64,000 bases of DNA from Dromiciops gliroides (taxonomy: Eukaryota > Chordata > Mammalia > Microbiotheria > Microbiotheriidae), in the NCBI RefSeq assembly GCF_019393635.1, contig NC_057864.1, positions 475,558,617 to 475,622,616 on the forward strand, read 5' to 3'. The notes below the pieces were generated by a model. That model made no database searches and had not been told where the DNA came from. It saw only the letters and a program-made list of their open reading frames with translations. The translations under genes were made by a program, and so were the position numbers. Of the stretch, positions 1 through 12,437 are shown piece by piece. Every line of letters starts with the position of its first letter. The first letter of the stretch is position 1.

Positions 1-164
1 GTCCGGAGCTCCTTCCCATATGATGCTGTATTTCCCGCAGATGTTTAATGAATGCTAATTGAATGTCTTGCGCCTCACTGACCTAGATTTGGAGAACCCA
101 GGATTTTTAGGGGAGTCTGGATAGAGACAGGAACAAGAACTGGATCTGGGATTTCATTAGGAAC

Positions 165-350
165 TCCCAGGTAAAGAAATTCTTTCTATCAATGTAGGTT
201 GGCACTTCCTCTGCAACTTACAATAGAAAATCACCTGGAGTTTTGAGAAGGAAAGTAACTTGCCCAGGGTCATCCAACCATGATATGTCAGGGGTTGGGC
301 TCGAGCCCAGATCTTCCTGACTTGGAGGCAGTCTCTCTACCCACCATAGC
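165..350 (-). mobile_element. MIR-like CORE-SINE
   Basis: agtaacttgcccagggtcat then tcgagcccagatcttcctga. Confidence 0.6.
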
Positions 351-854
351 AATCATCTCCAATGCTCTGAGGAGAAGAGAGAGGTCTTTTGGACCTTGAG
401 GTGCCCAGCCCAGGGGCTGACCCCCTGTCCAAAGAGCCCAGAGCCCTGCCATCACTCTCTCTGGGTCAGGGAACTTGACCCCTGGGATCCGATCCTGTCT
501 ATGTTTGGGAAATTGACTAGCCGACAGCTGGAGAGAAACCAAACCAAACAAAACAAAAACTGAAAAGGAGAAAAAATGGTTAAGTGTGCCTAAGGAAGCT
601 CCCAGCAGCCAAGGCATTAATTATCTCAGCCAAGCTAAGCCTGTGACAATGACGTACTTGGGTTGTTTTTTTTTTTTTTAAGCCCACAGCTCTGCTGTGA
701 AAAACCAAATTTTCCATGAGAAGTTGAATGGGAGACACTGTGCCCAGTGACTGGGTTTCTGTGACCAGATCTTGCTTTGGTCTTCAAGCCAAGATGCTAT
801 GTGAGATGCTGAAGAAAACCTGAATTCGGCAAATTTGGATTGTTCAGGACCTTT

Positions 855-1030
855 GGCTGGAGTGAGAAGAATGCAGAATCAGAGTCAGCTGGGATCTGGG
901 TTTGAATCCTAGCTCTGACACTTGGGCAAATAGTTTCACCTCTCAATCTCCCCATCTGGAAAATGGGGACAATAATCCTTGAACTGCTTATCCTACAGGA
1001 TTATTGTGATAAAAGGCAGAGGAATATAGT
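855..1030 (+). mobile_element. MIR-like CORE-SINE
   Basis: gggtttgaatcctagctctg and ccatctggaaaatggggac. Confidence 0.7.
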
Positions 1031-1049
1031 GGAGAGGAGGCACTAGGTG

Positions 1050-1284
1050 CAAACTAGGTGGTGCAGTGGATAAAGAGCAGGACCTGGAGTCAGGAAGACC
1101 TGAGTTAAAATCTAACCTCAGACACTTATTAGCTGTGTGACCCTGGGAAAGTCACTTAACCCTATTTACCTCAGTTTCTTCATTTGTCAAATGCGCTGAA
1201 AAAGGAAATGGCAAAACCACTCTTATACCTTTACCAGGAAAACCTGGAGGTCACAGAGAATCAGACATGACTGAAGAACAACAC
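1050..1284 (+). mobile_element. MAR1-like long SINE
   Basis: Shares the tRNA-like head of the short family but continues through aaggaaatggcaaaaccact to an AAC-type end (gaagaacaacac). The tail suggests RTE rather than L1 mobilisation; this is inference. Confidence 0.85.
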
Positions 1285-1288
1285 AGTG

Positions 1289-1560
1289 GAAAGAGCAATT
1301 GGAGTCAGAAGACCTGAGTTTGAATCTTGGTTCTGTGACTTACTGTGTGACTTTGGACAAGTCCCTGTACCTGAGTTTTTTCATCTGTAGAATGAGGATG
1401 ATTTCTTGGGTCCCTTCCACTTTCACCCTCTAGCATCTTATGATTAGCGGTTTGTGACCTCAGGGAAATCACTTCATGTCTCCAGCTTCAGCTTTCTCAT
1501 CTGTAAAATGTGGGTGTTGCACCCGATGGGCCTTGAGGGGCCCTCCAGACCTAGCTGTAT
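1289..1560 (+). mobile_element. MIR-like CORE-SINEs, two pieces
   Basis: gagtttgaatcttggttctg and catctgtagaatgagg, then a second 3' part at 1450-1545. Confidence 0.65.
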
Positions 1561-2057
1561 GATCCTATGGTGTCCAGAAGCCTAAATCTACCATCTTAGG
1601 AAAGCCTTCTTTAAAAAAAAAAATCTTTTATCAATTCCTTTTTGTCTTCACATTTTAGTTATTTCCCACCCTCCTCCAGATTGGACCCATCCTCGTGACA
1701 AAGAAAACCAGTTAAGCCAAAATGTCCAGTACACAAACTGTACCGGACAATGTAGGGAACAGAACGTTGTATGGGGTGACCCGAGTCAGACGGAAGCACT
1801 GTAGCAGATGTATCTGCTTAACTGTTTCTCTTTGCCAAGGATGGGGACTTGGGGAGGGGGCGGGGAGAAGGGGTCAGAATGGAATCCGGGTCAAACCTTC
1901 TTCACACTTAATTTGTTGGCTACATTCATAATGGGAAGACATGTTCAACTTCAGTTAGAGGTTAGTGAAAATTAAGGTGTCATTTTCTCCCTGAGTTCAC
2001 AGATGCCCCAAAATCTACAAGGAAGAGGGAGATCTGTTGATCTCAGGTCAAGAATTC

Positions 2058-2124
2058 TTTTTTTTTTTTTTGGCGGGGCAATGGGGGTTAAGTGACTTGC
2101 CCAGGGTCACACTGCCCCCTGGTT
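2058..2124 (-). mobile_element. A-tailed SINE, internally deleted
   Basis: Target duplication aagaattcttt at 2050-2060 and 2125-2135. Confidence 0.85.
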
Positions 2125-2193
2125 AAGAATTCTTTACCTAAAAAGAAGAGTTTCCCCCCACCATGCTTTCTTGCCCCAGAAATAGCTGTGATA

Positions 2194-2355
2194 GGGGCAG
2201 CTGGGTGGCACAGTGGATGGAGCACTGGCCCTGGAGTCAGGGGTACCTGAGTTTGAATCCGGCCACAGACACTTGACACTTGCTGGCTGTGTGACCCTGG
2301 GCAAGTCACTTGACCCCAATTGCCTCACTAAAAAAAAAAACCCAAAAAACAAACA
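2194..2355 (+). mobile_element. A-tailed tRNA-headed SINE, full length
   Basis: The reference copy for the short SINE family. The head ggggcagctgggtggcacag resembles tRNA with an A box (ggtggcacagtgg) and a B box (gagtttgaatcc), then a tgtgtgaccctgggcaagtc body and an A-rich tail. The identical 16-bp target duplication is at 2178-2193 and 2356-2371, the mark of L1-type retroposition. Family name is probably SINE1/WSINE1-type, not verified. Confidence 0.95.
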
Positions 2356-3410
2356 AGAAATAGCTGTGATAAAAAGACAAATGGTGCTGATAAAACTTTT
2401 TAAAACGTATTTTTAATGAGGGGTTTGGAATCAGTGACCCCTAAAGTTCTTTCAGCTTCAATCTGTGATCATCTGGTCCTTCGGATGAAAACATCCCTTT
2501 CTGTGCATTTTCCAAGTCATGACATCTTCCTTCAGAACTTGCTGACCAGGACAGCTTTTTGGTGAGGCAGCAGAGGGAATCAAGTTAGTCACTTTTGGTT
2601 AACCCTGGAGAAAGGATTGTGGGATATTAGAGCAGATCTGGGTCAAAGGAAGGCTTGGCTAATGGAAGGTTGGGGGAGTGGGGAGTATTCCTAGGTTATC
2701 ACTTTTCCAGAACCTGCCCGATCTTCATTAACTTGGAGAGTTGAGGCTGGTGTGATGTCATTCTCTAATGATCTCCAAGCACTCAGGGGGGAAGAGTTCA
2801 CCCCAGTACTGAACGGGGGCAGGGAAGGAGTCATCTTCTGTTCTTTACGAAGGAGGTAACTAAGGGTCTTGGAGAAATAATAATAATCTTAGACCGTGGC
2901 TTGCTGTGATCCAAAGGCTTACAGTGAGCCAAAGACTTACCCTTGGGGATTGTCCAGATGATCTTCACAAAGGCTAGGTCAGTACCTGACCACTGTCAGG
3001 GCCTCAGGTCACAGCTGCTCCCAGGCCTCCTTTGGAAAGGGACAACAAATGGAGAGTGTCACCATCCCTCCTCTCCCCACTGCGCTATTGGACACACGTT
3101 CTATCATCCCCTGAGGGAACTTGGCAAGACTTAGGGATGAATAATGTCATGTCACCTTCAGCACAGACCTTTCCCCAAGTTCTATCAAATCTTCCTCTGT
3201 GAGAGTGAAAGAGCAATTCCTGCCAGAGGGGAATGTGAACGAATGACAGCAAATAGTGGCCACGTGCTTCCCACTCCCCCAAGAAGGGTGCTATGAGAAT
3301 AAGGGCCACGTCATCATCATTGGGTTACACCATCATCCTTACTATGTCAATATCTCCAAGGCATCAGAGAAGGGATAAGCCAGGTGAGACCCATCAAGAA
3401 TAGGAAGAGG

Positions 3411-3557
3411 GGGAGCTAGGTGGCGCAGTGGATAGAGCACCAGCCCTGGATTCAGGAGGACCTGAGTTCAGATCCAGCCTCAGACACTTAGCAATTACTA
3501 GCTGTGTGACCCTGGGCAAGTCACTTAACCCCAGTTGCCTCACCAAAAAAAATAAAA
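3411..3557 (+). mobile_element. A-tailed SINE
   Basis: Identical 15-bp target duplication aagaataggaagagg at 3396-3410 and 3558-3572. Confidence 0.95.
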
Positions 3558-3712
3558 AAGAATAGGAAGAGGATAGGTCTAGGGATCATAAGACCTGGGG
3601 TTGGGCCTCAGCCTTGCCTCCAACCTTGTGTGATGTTGGACTAATCTCCCCCCTTTCTCTGAGCATTGTTTTCTTCTATAAATGTAAAATTTGGGCAAAA
3701 ATCACTGGCCCA

Positions 3713-3860
3713 GGGGCAGCTAGGTGGAGCAGTGGATAAAGGACTGGCCCTGGATTCAGGAGGACATGAGTTCAAATCTAGCCTCAGACACTTGAGACTT
3801 ACTAGCTGTGTGACCCTGGGCAAGTCACTTAACCCCCATTGTCCTGCAAAGAAAAGGAAA
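3713..3860 (+). mobile_element. A-tailed SINE
   Basis: Identical 15-bp target duplication aaaaatcactggccc at 3697-3711 and 3861-3875. Confidence 0.95.
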
Positions 3861-4989
3861 AAAAATCACTGGCCCTCAGAGCCTGTCCAATCCAACCTTC
3901 TCACTTTATATATTGGGAAACTGAAGCCTATTAAGGTGAAATGACCCTGGGATCTTAACTTTAGGGTCAGAAAAGGTCTCAGAGGCCATCCACTCCAATG
4001 CCTTCATTGTACAGGATGGTGGCACGCTCCCTATCAGAGAGGTGGGAATGGTCAGAGTCGAGATTTGAACCAGGTCCTCTGCCTCTACAGCCAGTGCCTA
4101 TGTCCCTGTATCAATAAGGTCCTTCTAGCGCTGCCACTCTGGAGTTCATAAATCTAAGATGGAAAACTGAGGGAAGAAAAAAAAAAAAGAAAACTGAGGG
4201 AAGATCTTATAACAAATGAAGAAACCAATGATCTTATAACAAATGAAGAAACAAATGATCCAGGCCGCAAAAGGGGAGAGGGGGGAGACACAGAGCAAGA
4301 GAAGGAAAATCAGTCAATCAGTCAGTCGATAAACATTCATTAAGCACCTACTATGTGCCAGGCACTGGGTTACAAAGCTATCAGAAAAGCCCTTCAAGGC
4401 AATACCGCACACTTCATTAATGGTCATTTGGGTGGAGCCAGAGTGACTCCAACCTATTATATAGAAAGATGAAGAAGTCAGAGGATGAAAAAAAAAATCA
4501 ATTTTAACCCAAGAATTTGGATTATCCTCCCCCTCCCTCTCCTTTCAAATCCTCCTCTGAGGCCTCTCCCTTTCATGGAGGTCAGTCTGGGCTCTTGAAG
4601 GTGAAATCGATGGAGCGCAAATACTTGGAAGTCCAGAGAGGCTCAGCATATGGGCCTAGTGACAGATGTCTGTTGACCAAGGACCAGCCTAGTTAAGTGC
4701 AGAGGGCTCATCACCATATTATCCACAGGGTGAAGAAGTGTTTGGCCATGGCAAGGCTTAAAGATTCTACTCAGACCCGGCAGGGTTGCAATCTGTATTG
4801 GTGAACAGAGCACTCACACTGAGAAGATAGATCATAAATTCTGGAAGTTTGATGGTTAAACATGGTTTGGTACCGGGTCCAGTTTTGAGGTCAAAATGGG
4901 AGCTTCCTGACCCTATTGAAGCTGCATGGTTAATCATATTTCCTCCTTTTCTTTCCTAAATGCTGCTTATTTTATTTTTAAAATGCTGC

Positions 4990-5275
4990 TAATGAGATTA
5001 TCAACAACCATCTGGAAAAAAATGTTCAAAATCACTTACCGTAGGGAAAATGCAAATTGAAACAACTCTGCAGTATTGTCTCACACCCATCAAATTGTCA
5101 AAGAAGGGGGAAAGATGAAGAAACTCACCAGTAATGGTGTCATGGGAAGACAGACACAGTACTACACTTAGTGGGCAGTGCAAAGGCCTGGCCATTGGAG
5201 AATACAATTTGGAATTAATCAAGAAAAATTATAAACTCAGTAATCCCACCTCTGGATTTTCTCCCTAAAGAGTAA
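4990..5275 (+). mobile_element. L1 3' region fragment
   Basis: The words aaatgcaaattgaaacaact and cacacccatcaaattg match the L1 copy at 42560-42620. Confidence 0.75.
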
Positions 5276-5334
5276 ATTGTTTGTTTTACCCACCCTTTCA
5301 TTTTATTGGTATTGTGAGGTCCCAGTAAGGATCC

Positions 5335-5720
5335 ATGATCTTGAAAAGTCATTCAACTTCCTTGGCCTCAGTTTCTTCATCTGTAAAATGAAGGGTTGAA
5401 CTAGATATCCTCTAACATCTTTTCTAGATCTAGATTTATGTCCTGAGCAAGTCCTATAACTGTGCCTCAGTTTCCTTATCTGTAAAATGAAGGGATTGGG
5501 CTAGCAAGATGACTTCTAAGGTCCCACCCAGCTCGAGATCTGTGTACCCTTGAACTTCCTCTACCAAGGCCGACCAGCAGTTCTGAAATTAGAGAGCTGG
5601 GGGCGGGGTGGGAGTGGGGAAGAATTCAGACTTAGTGATTTGCCCAGGCTCACACAGCTGATAAGTATCAAAGACAAGACTTGAACCCAGGGCTCTCTGA
5701 TTGTCTGTACACTACATCAA
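5335..5720 (+). mobile_element. MIR-like 3' parts in tandem, then one in reverse
   Basis: cctcagtttcttcatctgta and cctcagtttccttatctgta 100 bp apart on +; 5620-5715 is a reverse piece (gatttgcccaggctcacac). Confidence 0.65.
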
Positions 5721-5734
5721 CATTGCTTATCAGG

Positions 5735-6150
5735 AACTCAAAAAGATTACTAATAAAAGATCCATCTGTCTAGAAGCAGCCATAGTAACATTACAGGTAA
5801 TAGCGAAGTATTAGAAATGAACTTTGGGCAGCTAGGTGGTACAGTGGATAGAGCACTGGCCCTGGAGTCAGGAGTACCTGAGTTCAAATCTGGCCTCAGA
5901 CACTTAACACTTACTAGCTGTGTGACCCTGGGCAAGTCACTTAACCCCAATTGCCTCACCCCCCCAAAAAAAAATGAACTTTGTGTGCAAAAAGTTGGTA
6001 CAAACTGTGGTATCTGAATGTAATGAAATATTACTTTGCCATTGGGAGAGATAAGAATGCAAAATAATGTGGAAAGAGGGGTATGAAATGTGGAAGAAGG
6101 AAGAAAGATAAACTGTAAGAACAGGAAACAACAAGGTAAATAAAGTCACC
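5735..6150 (+). mobile_element. L1 3' UTR fragment, split by a SINE
   Basis: Continues the L1 of 4990-5275 (acaaactgtggtat, aatgaaatattactttg) with other repeats between. The SINE at 5827-5971 cuts it. Confidence 0.65.
5827..5971 (+). mobile_element. A-tailed SINE in L1
   Basis: Target duplication aaatgaactttg at 5815-5826 and 5972-5983. Confidence 0.95.
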
Positions 6151-6450
6151 TCAGATTGAATACAGAAGAAACCAAGGATACTCCAGTAACTTGCAAAGTT
6201 ACATCAGTTATAATCACTCTGTTAGGGTGCTTTGTGTAACAATTTGGGGGATCTTCAGGATCATGGAGACAGAACCGGAATGTACCTTGGAGATTATGCC
6301 ATGGAATGGTTCTCATTTAGTCATTCAAGAACCCCTTGGACGCTCACAACAATGTCTAAGTCAGGGGAAGGGGTGGGGTGGCACTAAAATTTTTAATGGC
6401 ACCTTAAGTAATAAATAATTGCAGAATATTTTGAGTAGTATATTAAATTA

Positions 6451-6693
6451 GGGCAGCCAGGTGATTCAATGGATAGAATGCTGGGCCTGGAGTCAGGAAG
6501 ACTCAGCTTCCTGAGTTCAAATCCAGCCTCAGACACTTCCTAGCTGTGTGACCCTAGGCAAGTCACTTCACCCTGTTTGCCTCAGTTTCCTCATCTGTAA
6601 AATGAACTGGAGAAGGAAATGGCAGACCACTCCAGTATCTTTGCCAAGAAAACCCCAAAATGAGGTCACAAAGACTGAAATAACTGAACAACA
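6451..6693 (+). mobile_element. MAR1-like long SINE
   Basis: Complete from gggcagccaggtgattcaat to actgaacaac. Confidence 0.9.
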
Positions 6694-6744
6694 TGAGTAA
6701 ACCTATCTGCAGGATGGTTCCCAGAAGGCTATATACATACTGAA

Positions 6745-6845
6745 AATTTACAAATCTAGAGTTAGAAGTGACCTGAGAAGCCATCCCAGTCCAACCTCAT
6801 CATTTTACAGATAAGGAAACTGAGGCACAGGAGAGTCTCATAAGA
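6745..6845 (-). mobile_element. MIR-like CORE-SINE fragment
   Basis: cattttacagataaggaaac preceded by a gagttagaagtgacct block. Confidence 0.6.
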
Positions 6846-6854
6846 AATATGAGA

Positions 6855-7004
6855 GGGGGCAACTAGGTGGCGCAGTGGATAAAGCACTGGCTCTGGATCC
6901 AGGAGGACCTGAGTTCAAATCCAGCCTCAGACACTTGACACTCAATTAGCTGTGTGACCCTGGGGTAAGTCACTTAACCCTCATTGCCCTGCCAAAAAAA
7001 AAAA
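6855..7004 (+). mobile_element. A-tailed SINE
   Basis: Full-length body and A-tail; no clear target duplication. Confidence 0.9.
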
Positions 7005-7655
7005 TGTCAGAGACAAGCTTGGCATGGCTATGTACAACACAACAGTATGTGTTGACCTCTGGTTGTTCAGTAATCATGGGAAGTACCCACAGAGAAATCT
7101 AGGGAGACTCTCCCTGCCCAGAACAGTGGGGTGTGTGTATGGGTTTGGCCTTCCGGGAGTCAGCAATAATGGACCGAATCCAAGTCTACCACAAATCAAG
7201 AGAAAAGAGCTCCTGGTGAATCCTCAGCCTGCTCCCAAAGCCATCAGAGGGTGGGTGCCTGAGGACAGAGTCCAGCCTTCAGCGAGTCATTGCTCCTTCA
7301 GCTCAGGGCTCAGCACTGCAGTCCCTCCGGCAGCCTGACTAGGGCCCACAGAAGAAATGGATGCCTGTTTTACACTGTTTTCTTCACCTGCTTGATTCTG
7401 TCACCGTTTTCCTCCCAGCCAGCGAGATCGGTCGACCCGACAGCGGTCCCCCCAGCCGCCCTTCCCCACCCCTAAGCCACTCATCAATTTGAGCCTTGAG
7501 CCCCCTCACACTTTTCTTCCTCTCGTCTTCCGGCAGAGCAGAACATCTTCGTGGGAGAAGCCTGGAGCTGGGGGAGGACCTTGGAATCTTTCTAATCCAA
7601 CCCTAGTCCAACCCTGTCATTGACCGAGGATTGAATGGAGGCCAAGGGAGGATTG
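7005..7655. other. Single-copy DNA, nothing assigned
   Basis: Open frames of up to about 100 codons occur (7024-7338 on +) but none resembles a known protein or has exon-like borders I can support. Confidence 0.5.
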
Positions 7656-7810
7656 ATTCATGGACTCCTAGGACCAGAGCTGGAAGGGCTCGGAGAGCTT
7701 CTCTCACCCCCACGGTTTACAGAGGAAGAAGCCCAGGGAAGCCAGGGGACTTACCCAAGAACACACAAGTAGGAAGTCTCAGAGCTGGTGTTTGAACCCA
7801 GGTCCATCCC
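7656..7810 (-). mobile_element. MIR-like CORE-SINE
   Basis: accagagctggaagggctcg through gtgtttgaacccaggtcc. Confidence 0.7.
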
Positions 7811-7900
7811 ACAAACTCTGCTTACCCTGGCCTGAAAATGGTGCAGCCCAACTTGAACCAAACTCTCTGGATGAAGGAAAAGCAAGAAGGGATGGAGAGA

Positions 7901-8046
7901 GGGGGCAGCTAGGTGGTGCAGTGGGTAAAGCACTGGCCCGGGATTCAGGAGGTCCTGAGTTCAAATCCGGCCTCAGACACTTGACACTTACTAGCTGTGT
8001 GACCTTGTGCAAGTCACTTAACCCTCATTGCCCCAGAAAAAAAAAA
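7901..8046 (+). mobile_element. A-tailed SINE
   Basis: Full-length body; target duplication not clear. Confidence 0.9.
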
Positions 8047-8269
8047 TGAGATAGTGAGAATACTGGAATGAATCTACCTCCTATCTGGGTGACCTTGGGT
8101 CTGCCCTCTCTGTGGCTCAGTCGCCTCCTCTATAAATGCCGGTGGTAGATGCCTAAAGACCCTTTCAGTCCTGACATCCTTGAAGCCTAAGGAGGAATAG
8201 GGTAGCTTCTCCTGGCTCAGAGGACCTGGGTTCAAATCCCAAACTTACCAATTTAGTTCTTGAAAGGGA

Positions 8270-8440
8270 CAGTTTGTCATTCAGTTGTGGCTGCCTCTTT
8301 GCGACCCGTTTGGGGCTTTCTCGGCAAAGATCCTGAGGTGGTTTGCCATCTCTTTCTCTAGGTGAAAGAACCACAAGGACCTTCTATACCAACCTCCCCA
8401 TTTTACAGATGAGGAAACTGAGGCTCAGAGAAATAAAACA
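8270..8440 (-). mobile_element. MAR1-like SINE, tail half
   Basis: tcattcagttgtggctgcct through atgaggaaactgaggc; the head is missing. Confidence 0.75.
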
Positions 8441-9050
8441 GCTGGTCCCTAGAAGGGCCAGAAGAAAAGTCAAACCCAACTTCTCTGACCTGGAAATGCT
8501 CCTTCCACCGGGAGCAAAATAATGCGTGAGGGGAGATGGAAGGAATCCTGAATGTCTCGCGGACGGCTATAACCTGTCTCGTATGGTTCATAGATTGTTT
8601 CACACGTGCTCAGCTCCCCTGCTAGACTCCAAGCTTCCCGGGACAAAATCTGGATGCGTCTCCTCTTTTATCAGCCTCTGCCTGGACACATAAAGGAGTT
8701 AGACCCCCTAACATCCCTCTCAGCTCTGGCTCCATGATCCCAGTGAAGTTAAATGAGATTCTTTCAGGCATAGGTGCCCTTCATTGTGGGGAATGGGACA
8801 ATTCCCCCAATCTCGAGACGGGAGGAAATCTGCCTTTTCCCACTTCTCCCTGGTGGGGGTGGCAAAGAAAGTTTCAGAAACGCCGCCCCCGGCCCCCACA
8901 TCCTCAGGCCTTGATCAGTCTGCTTGAGGGCTGTCCTGGGCCCCCAGAGTTTTACTTGCATGGCACCTCTTCCTTTCACACAAACCCCAGACCTGTTCCC
9001 AAGAAATCAGGGGGTTGCAAGCAGCACTCCCTGCAGCAAGAAAGCCTGGG
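8441..9050. other. Single-copy DNA, nothing assigned
   Basis: No repeat, RNA or exon recognised. Confidence 0.5.
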
Positions 9051-9053
9051 GTC

Positions 9054-9221
9054 GGGGCAGCTAGGTGGCGCAGTAGATAGAGCACCGGTCCTGGAGTCAG
9101 GAGGACCTGAGTTCAAATCCAGCCTCAGACACTTAACACTTACTAGCTGTGTGACCCTGGGCAAGTCACTTAACCCCAATTGCCTCACTAAAAAAAAAAA
9201 AAAAAAAAAAAGAAAGAAAAA
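9054..9221 (+). mobile_element. A-tailed SINE with long A-tail
   Basis: Identical 16-bp target duplication aagaaagcctggggtc at 9038-9053 and 9222-9237, and a tail of more than 20 A. A young copy. Confidence 0.95.
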
Positions 9222-9874
9222 AAGAAAGCCTGGGGTCCCCCTAGTGCTCCCACCCCCTTGGGGCTTGTGGTCCTGTGGATTTTTAAAACTCAGACTGGCT
9301 AGTCAGTGATCTGGTGTATGGGCATCCATTGAGCTCAGGTAAGTTTCTAACGCAGAGCTATTGAGGCTGCCGGTAGCTGCAGAAAGTGGGGCTGCTATCA
9401 GCACTCCACCCAAGCACATCCCTGGGGCTGGGGGAGAGCAGCACCCACGGGCTCCTGTGACAGATTATCCCCAGGAAAACCCCACTTTGGAGACAGCATC
9501 TGCTCCTTAATGATGTTCCCACTCTGGCTTGTTTTTGTTTGTTTTTTTAACTCAATTTTCCAGCTGGATTGATGGAGCCGTGAGGTCAAAAGCCTGCTCA
9601 AGGTCACACCCAATGATGGTTCCTTATTATCATTCATTTACTCTGAGCTCTGGGAAAGCAAGAAGGGTGAGAGGTGAGACTTGAGCAGAGAAAATGCCTG
9701 CCACAAACCATCAGCCTGGAATCATTCTAGGGACGAAAGAGACCCCAAGGGGACATCTCTGCTCTGCTTTACAGAAAGGTAAATCAAGGCAAGAAAGGTC
9801 CCATACTGAGCAAACTAGAGAAGCACAAACTAGGGCAATGACTGAACAAACTATGTATGTAAAAGAACAGGACA

Positions 9875-10026
9875 GGGGGCAGCTAGGGGGAGCAGTGGAT
9901 GAAGCTCTGACCCTGAATTCAGGAGAACCTGAGTTCAAATCTAGTCTCAGACACTTGACACTTACTAGCTGTGTGACCCTGGGCAAGTCACTTAACCCTC
10001 ATTGCTCTGCCAAAAAAAAAAAAAAA
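9875..10026 (+). mobile_element. A-tailed SINE
   Basis: Flanks aaaagaacaggacag / aaaagaacatgacag differ by one base. Confidence 0.93.
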
Positions 10027-10087
10027 GAACATGACAGTGCTGACTGATATAACAAAGTGAAGGATTCAGAAAAGCAGGAGAAGGAGT

Positions 10088-10290
10088 GGGAAGTGGCTTG
10101 GCCTAGAGGGAAAAGCATTAGGTTTGGAGTAAAAAACCTGAGTTCAAATCTCAGTTCTGTCAATTCCTGATTGTGTGACCTTGGATAAGTCACTGAACCT
10201 CCTATGGCTTCACTTTCCTCATCTGTAAAATGAGGGAATTGGAATGGATGACCTGTAAGGTCCCTTCTGGTGATATCTGTGATCTTGATA
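10088..10290 (+). mobile_element. MIR-like CORE-SINE
   Basis: gagttcaaatctcagttctg, cctcatctgtaaaatgaggg and ggtcccttctggtgatatct. Confidence 0.75.
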
Positions 10291-10459
10291 TTTGTGGTAA
10301 TACTTGTATGTGGACAGAGTCCTCAAGTTGGAATTCTGAAGAACTGTGTTCAAATCCAACCTCAGACTCTTCTGAGCTCTGCAATCCTGAGCAAGCCACT
10401 TAACCTCATTCAAAACAATGGTACCTATTTCATAATGTTATTGTGAAAATCAAATGAGA

Positions 10460-10488
10460 CTATATATATATATAATATATATATACAT

Positions 10489-10523
<35 letters not shown>

Positions 10524-10620
10524 AAGAGAGAGAGAAAAGAGGAGAGAGAAGAGAAAAGGGGAGAAAGATAAAAGAAATCAGAGAGAAAAGAGAGGAGGGA
10601 AAAATAGAGAGAGCTTTTCC
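10460..10620. repeat. TA / CA / GA composite microsatellite
   Basis: TA steps, then about 12 CA, then TA, then an impure GA-rich run to 10620. Confidence 0.95.
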
Positions 10621-11014
10621 AACCTTAAAGTGCTAGCTATTATTATATGAAGTAACCCATAAAATGCTAGCTAAGGTTATATGAACTGACAGAGGACAGA
10701 AAAGCAACCCAAGGGAGACACTACCCACAGTAACTACAACCAAGCAAATGAAGGCAGAGCTAAAATGCAAAACAAAACTCAGGGCCAGGGCAAAGACCAC
10801 AATTGGTTACAGATGACTGATGTTGGAACCCACTTCTTCTTGGGGGGGTGGGGAGGTGGGGGGCCATGGGGACAGAAATGTACATACTCTTGTCAGTCAT
10901 TGTCACTGTATCAGACATTCTTGTTTAATGAGAGGTCATCATTATAAGGAAAGGGACTATGGCAGTGAGGGGGATTATTGGAAAGTAAGGTCTAAGGTCT
11001 AAGAAATAAGGTGT

Positions 11015-11172
11015 GGGGCGGCTAGGTGGCATAGTGGATAAAGCACAGGCCCTGGATTCAGGAGTACCTGAGTTCAAATCCGGCCTCAGATCCACTAGCT
11101 GTGTGACCCTGGGCAAGTCACTTAACCCCCATTGCCCTGCAAAAAAAAAAACAAAAAAAAAACAAAAAAAAA
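11015..11172 (+). mobile_element. A-tailed SINE
   Basis: Flanks aagaaataaggtgt / aagaaagaaggtgt; A-tail broken by C. Confidence 0.92.
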
Positions 11173-11174
11173 GA

Positions 11175-12245
11175 AAGAAGGTGTATTTTTAAAATAAGCC
11201 AAAGATTGCCACAACTGGGGAGAGGCTAGTGCTAGGATGTCATCTGGAGCCAGATTTATATCACAGAGTAAGAAATATATCCATGAGAGCAAGGTTTGCA
11301 AAGGAGCGATAGAGCTCATGGGGAAGCCTACTGCCCCAAGGAACTGAGGCCCATCCTTACATGCTCTGGGGGGACTTGCCTACCAAGGGTTAAATCCATG
11401 TGGCCACTTGGGAAGACTCTCAGGCCCCTGTTTCCTGTTGCACTGACTCTCTACCCCCACCCCCGCCCAGTGCCCTTCATTTCCGAAGGGGCCAGGGCCC
11501 CCCTCTTTGTTTTGTTGCTTACTCCCCTTCCCTGCCCAGTAATTTATCCCAGATGTTGGTCACCTCACCCTGGTGGGCAGGTCCAAGGTCCCTTTGACAT
11601 TGCCCCAGAGGTGCTTCCGTTGCTTCCCCTCTCCCAATCACCAGCAGGATTCTACTGCAGCCATCCCACCCACACCCGAAGGACGGACCCATTCTCCTTC
11701 AGCCCCAGATGATCTGTCACAAAGAAGGCGGCACCAGGCTCGCTCTGTGGCTAACAGATCTCTGAGCAAGAACGTTCTTTCCCAGGAAAGCATCTGCCTT
11801 TTAAGAGTGTGACACCACAATCCTGCCTTGGAATGTCATCCCTGAGAAAATGTATACAGCTCTGCTTGAGTGGAGTCTAAATAGAGAAGATGCTGACCCG
11901 GGCCCCAGATTTGGGAGGCTGGCCAAGCTATGCTCTGAATGTGCCGACTGAGGGAACGGAAGCCTCAAGCCCTCCTGGGTTTTTGTCTTCCCTCCTAGAG
12001 CCCGTCCCTTCCCATCCCAATAGTTTTACCTAGGAGCCAGCACTTTAGAACAAGATGGAGGCAAGGATTCGTAAGGAGGATGACCACGGCAACTGAGAAT
12101 TTGGGCCATAACAGAAAAGCCCGGAATCAGGGGACAGAAGGCCAGATTTGGGATCCTGGCATCACCCGTCACCTCAGATTCTTTGTCTGTAAAAACGGGT
12201 CATGATGCTGGTGCCTCTCACCTCTCAAAGGTGTCAGAAGGAAAG
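11175..12245. other. Single-copy DNA, nothing assigned
   Basis: Pro-rich open frames (11296-11712 on +) have no similarity I recognise and are probably chance in C-rich DNA. Confidence 0.5.
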
Positions 12246-12249
12246 CAGT

Positions 12250-12395
12250 GGGTACAGCTTCACCAATATTCCATCTCCTACCTCCCAGCCTTTGTCCAGG
12301 CTGCCTCCGTGCCTGGAATGCCCTTCCTCTTAGAAGACTTACTTCTCTTTGAGATTCAGTTCAAGTGGCATTTTCTATAGGCTTTTCCTGATCCC
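12250..12395 (+). mobile_element. L2-like fragment
   Basis: The words gcctggaatgcccttcctct and cagttcaagtggcattttct are typical of the L2 3' region. Confidence 0.6.
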
Positions 12396-12437
12396 TCCAG
12401 CTGCTAGTGTCTCCCCCACCCCCGCCCCAATTTCTCT

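Noticed and set aside
9056-9160. tRNA-like A and B boxes in many places
   Set aside because: They belong to the heads of SINEs. No stretch folds into a credible complete tRNA with an acceptor stem.
11296-11712. 138-codon Pro-rich open frame
   Set aside because: It starts beside a SINE, has no recognisable domain, and its composition follows the local C-richness.
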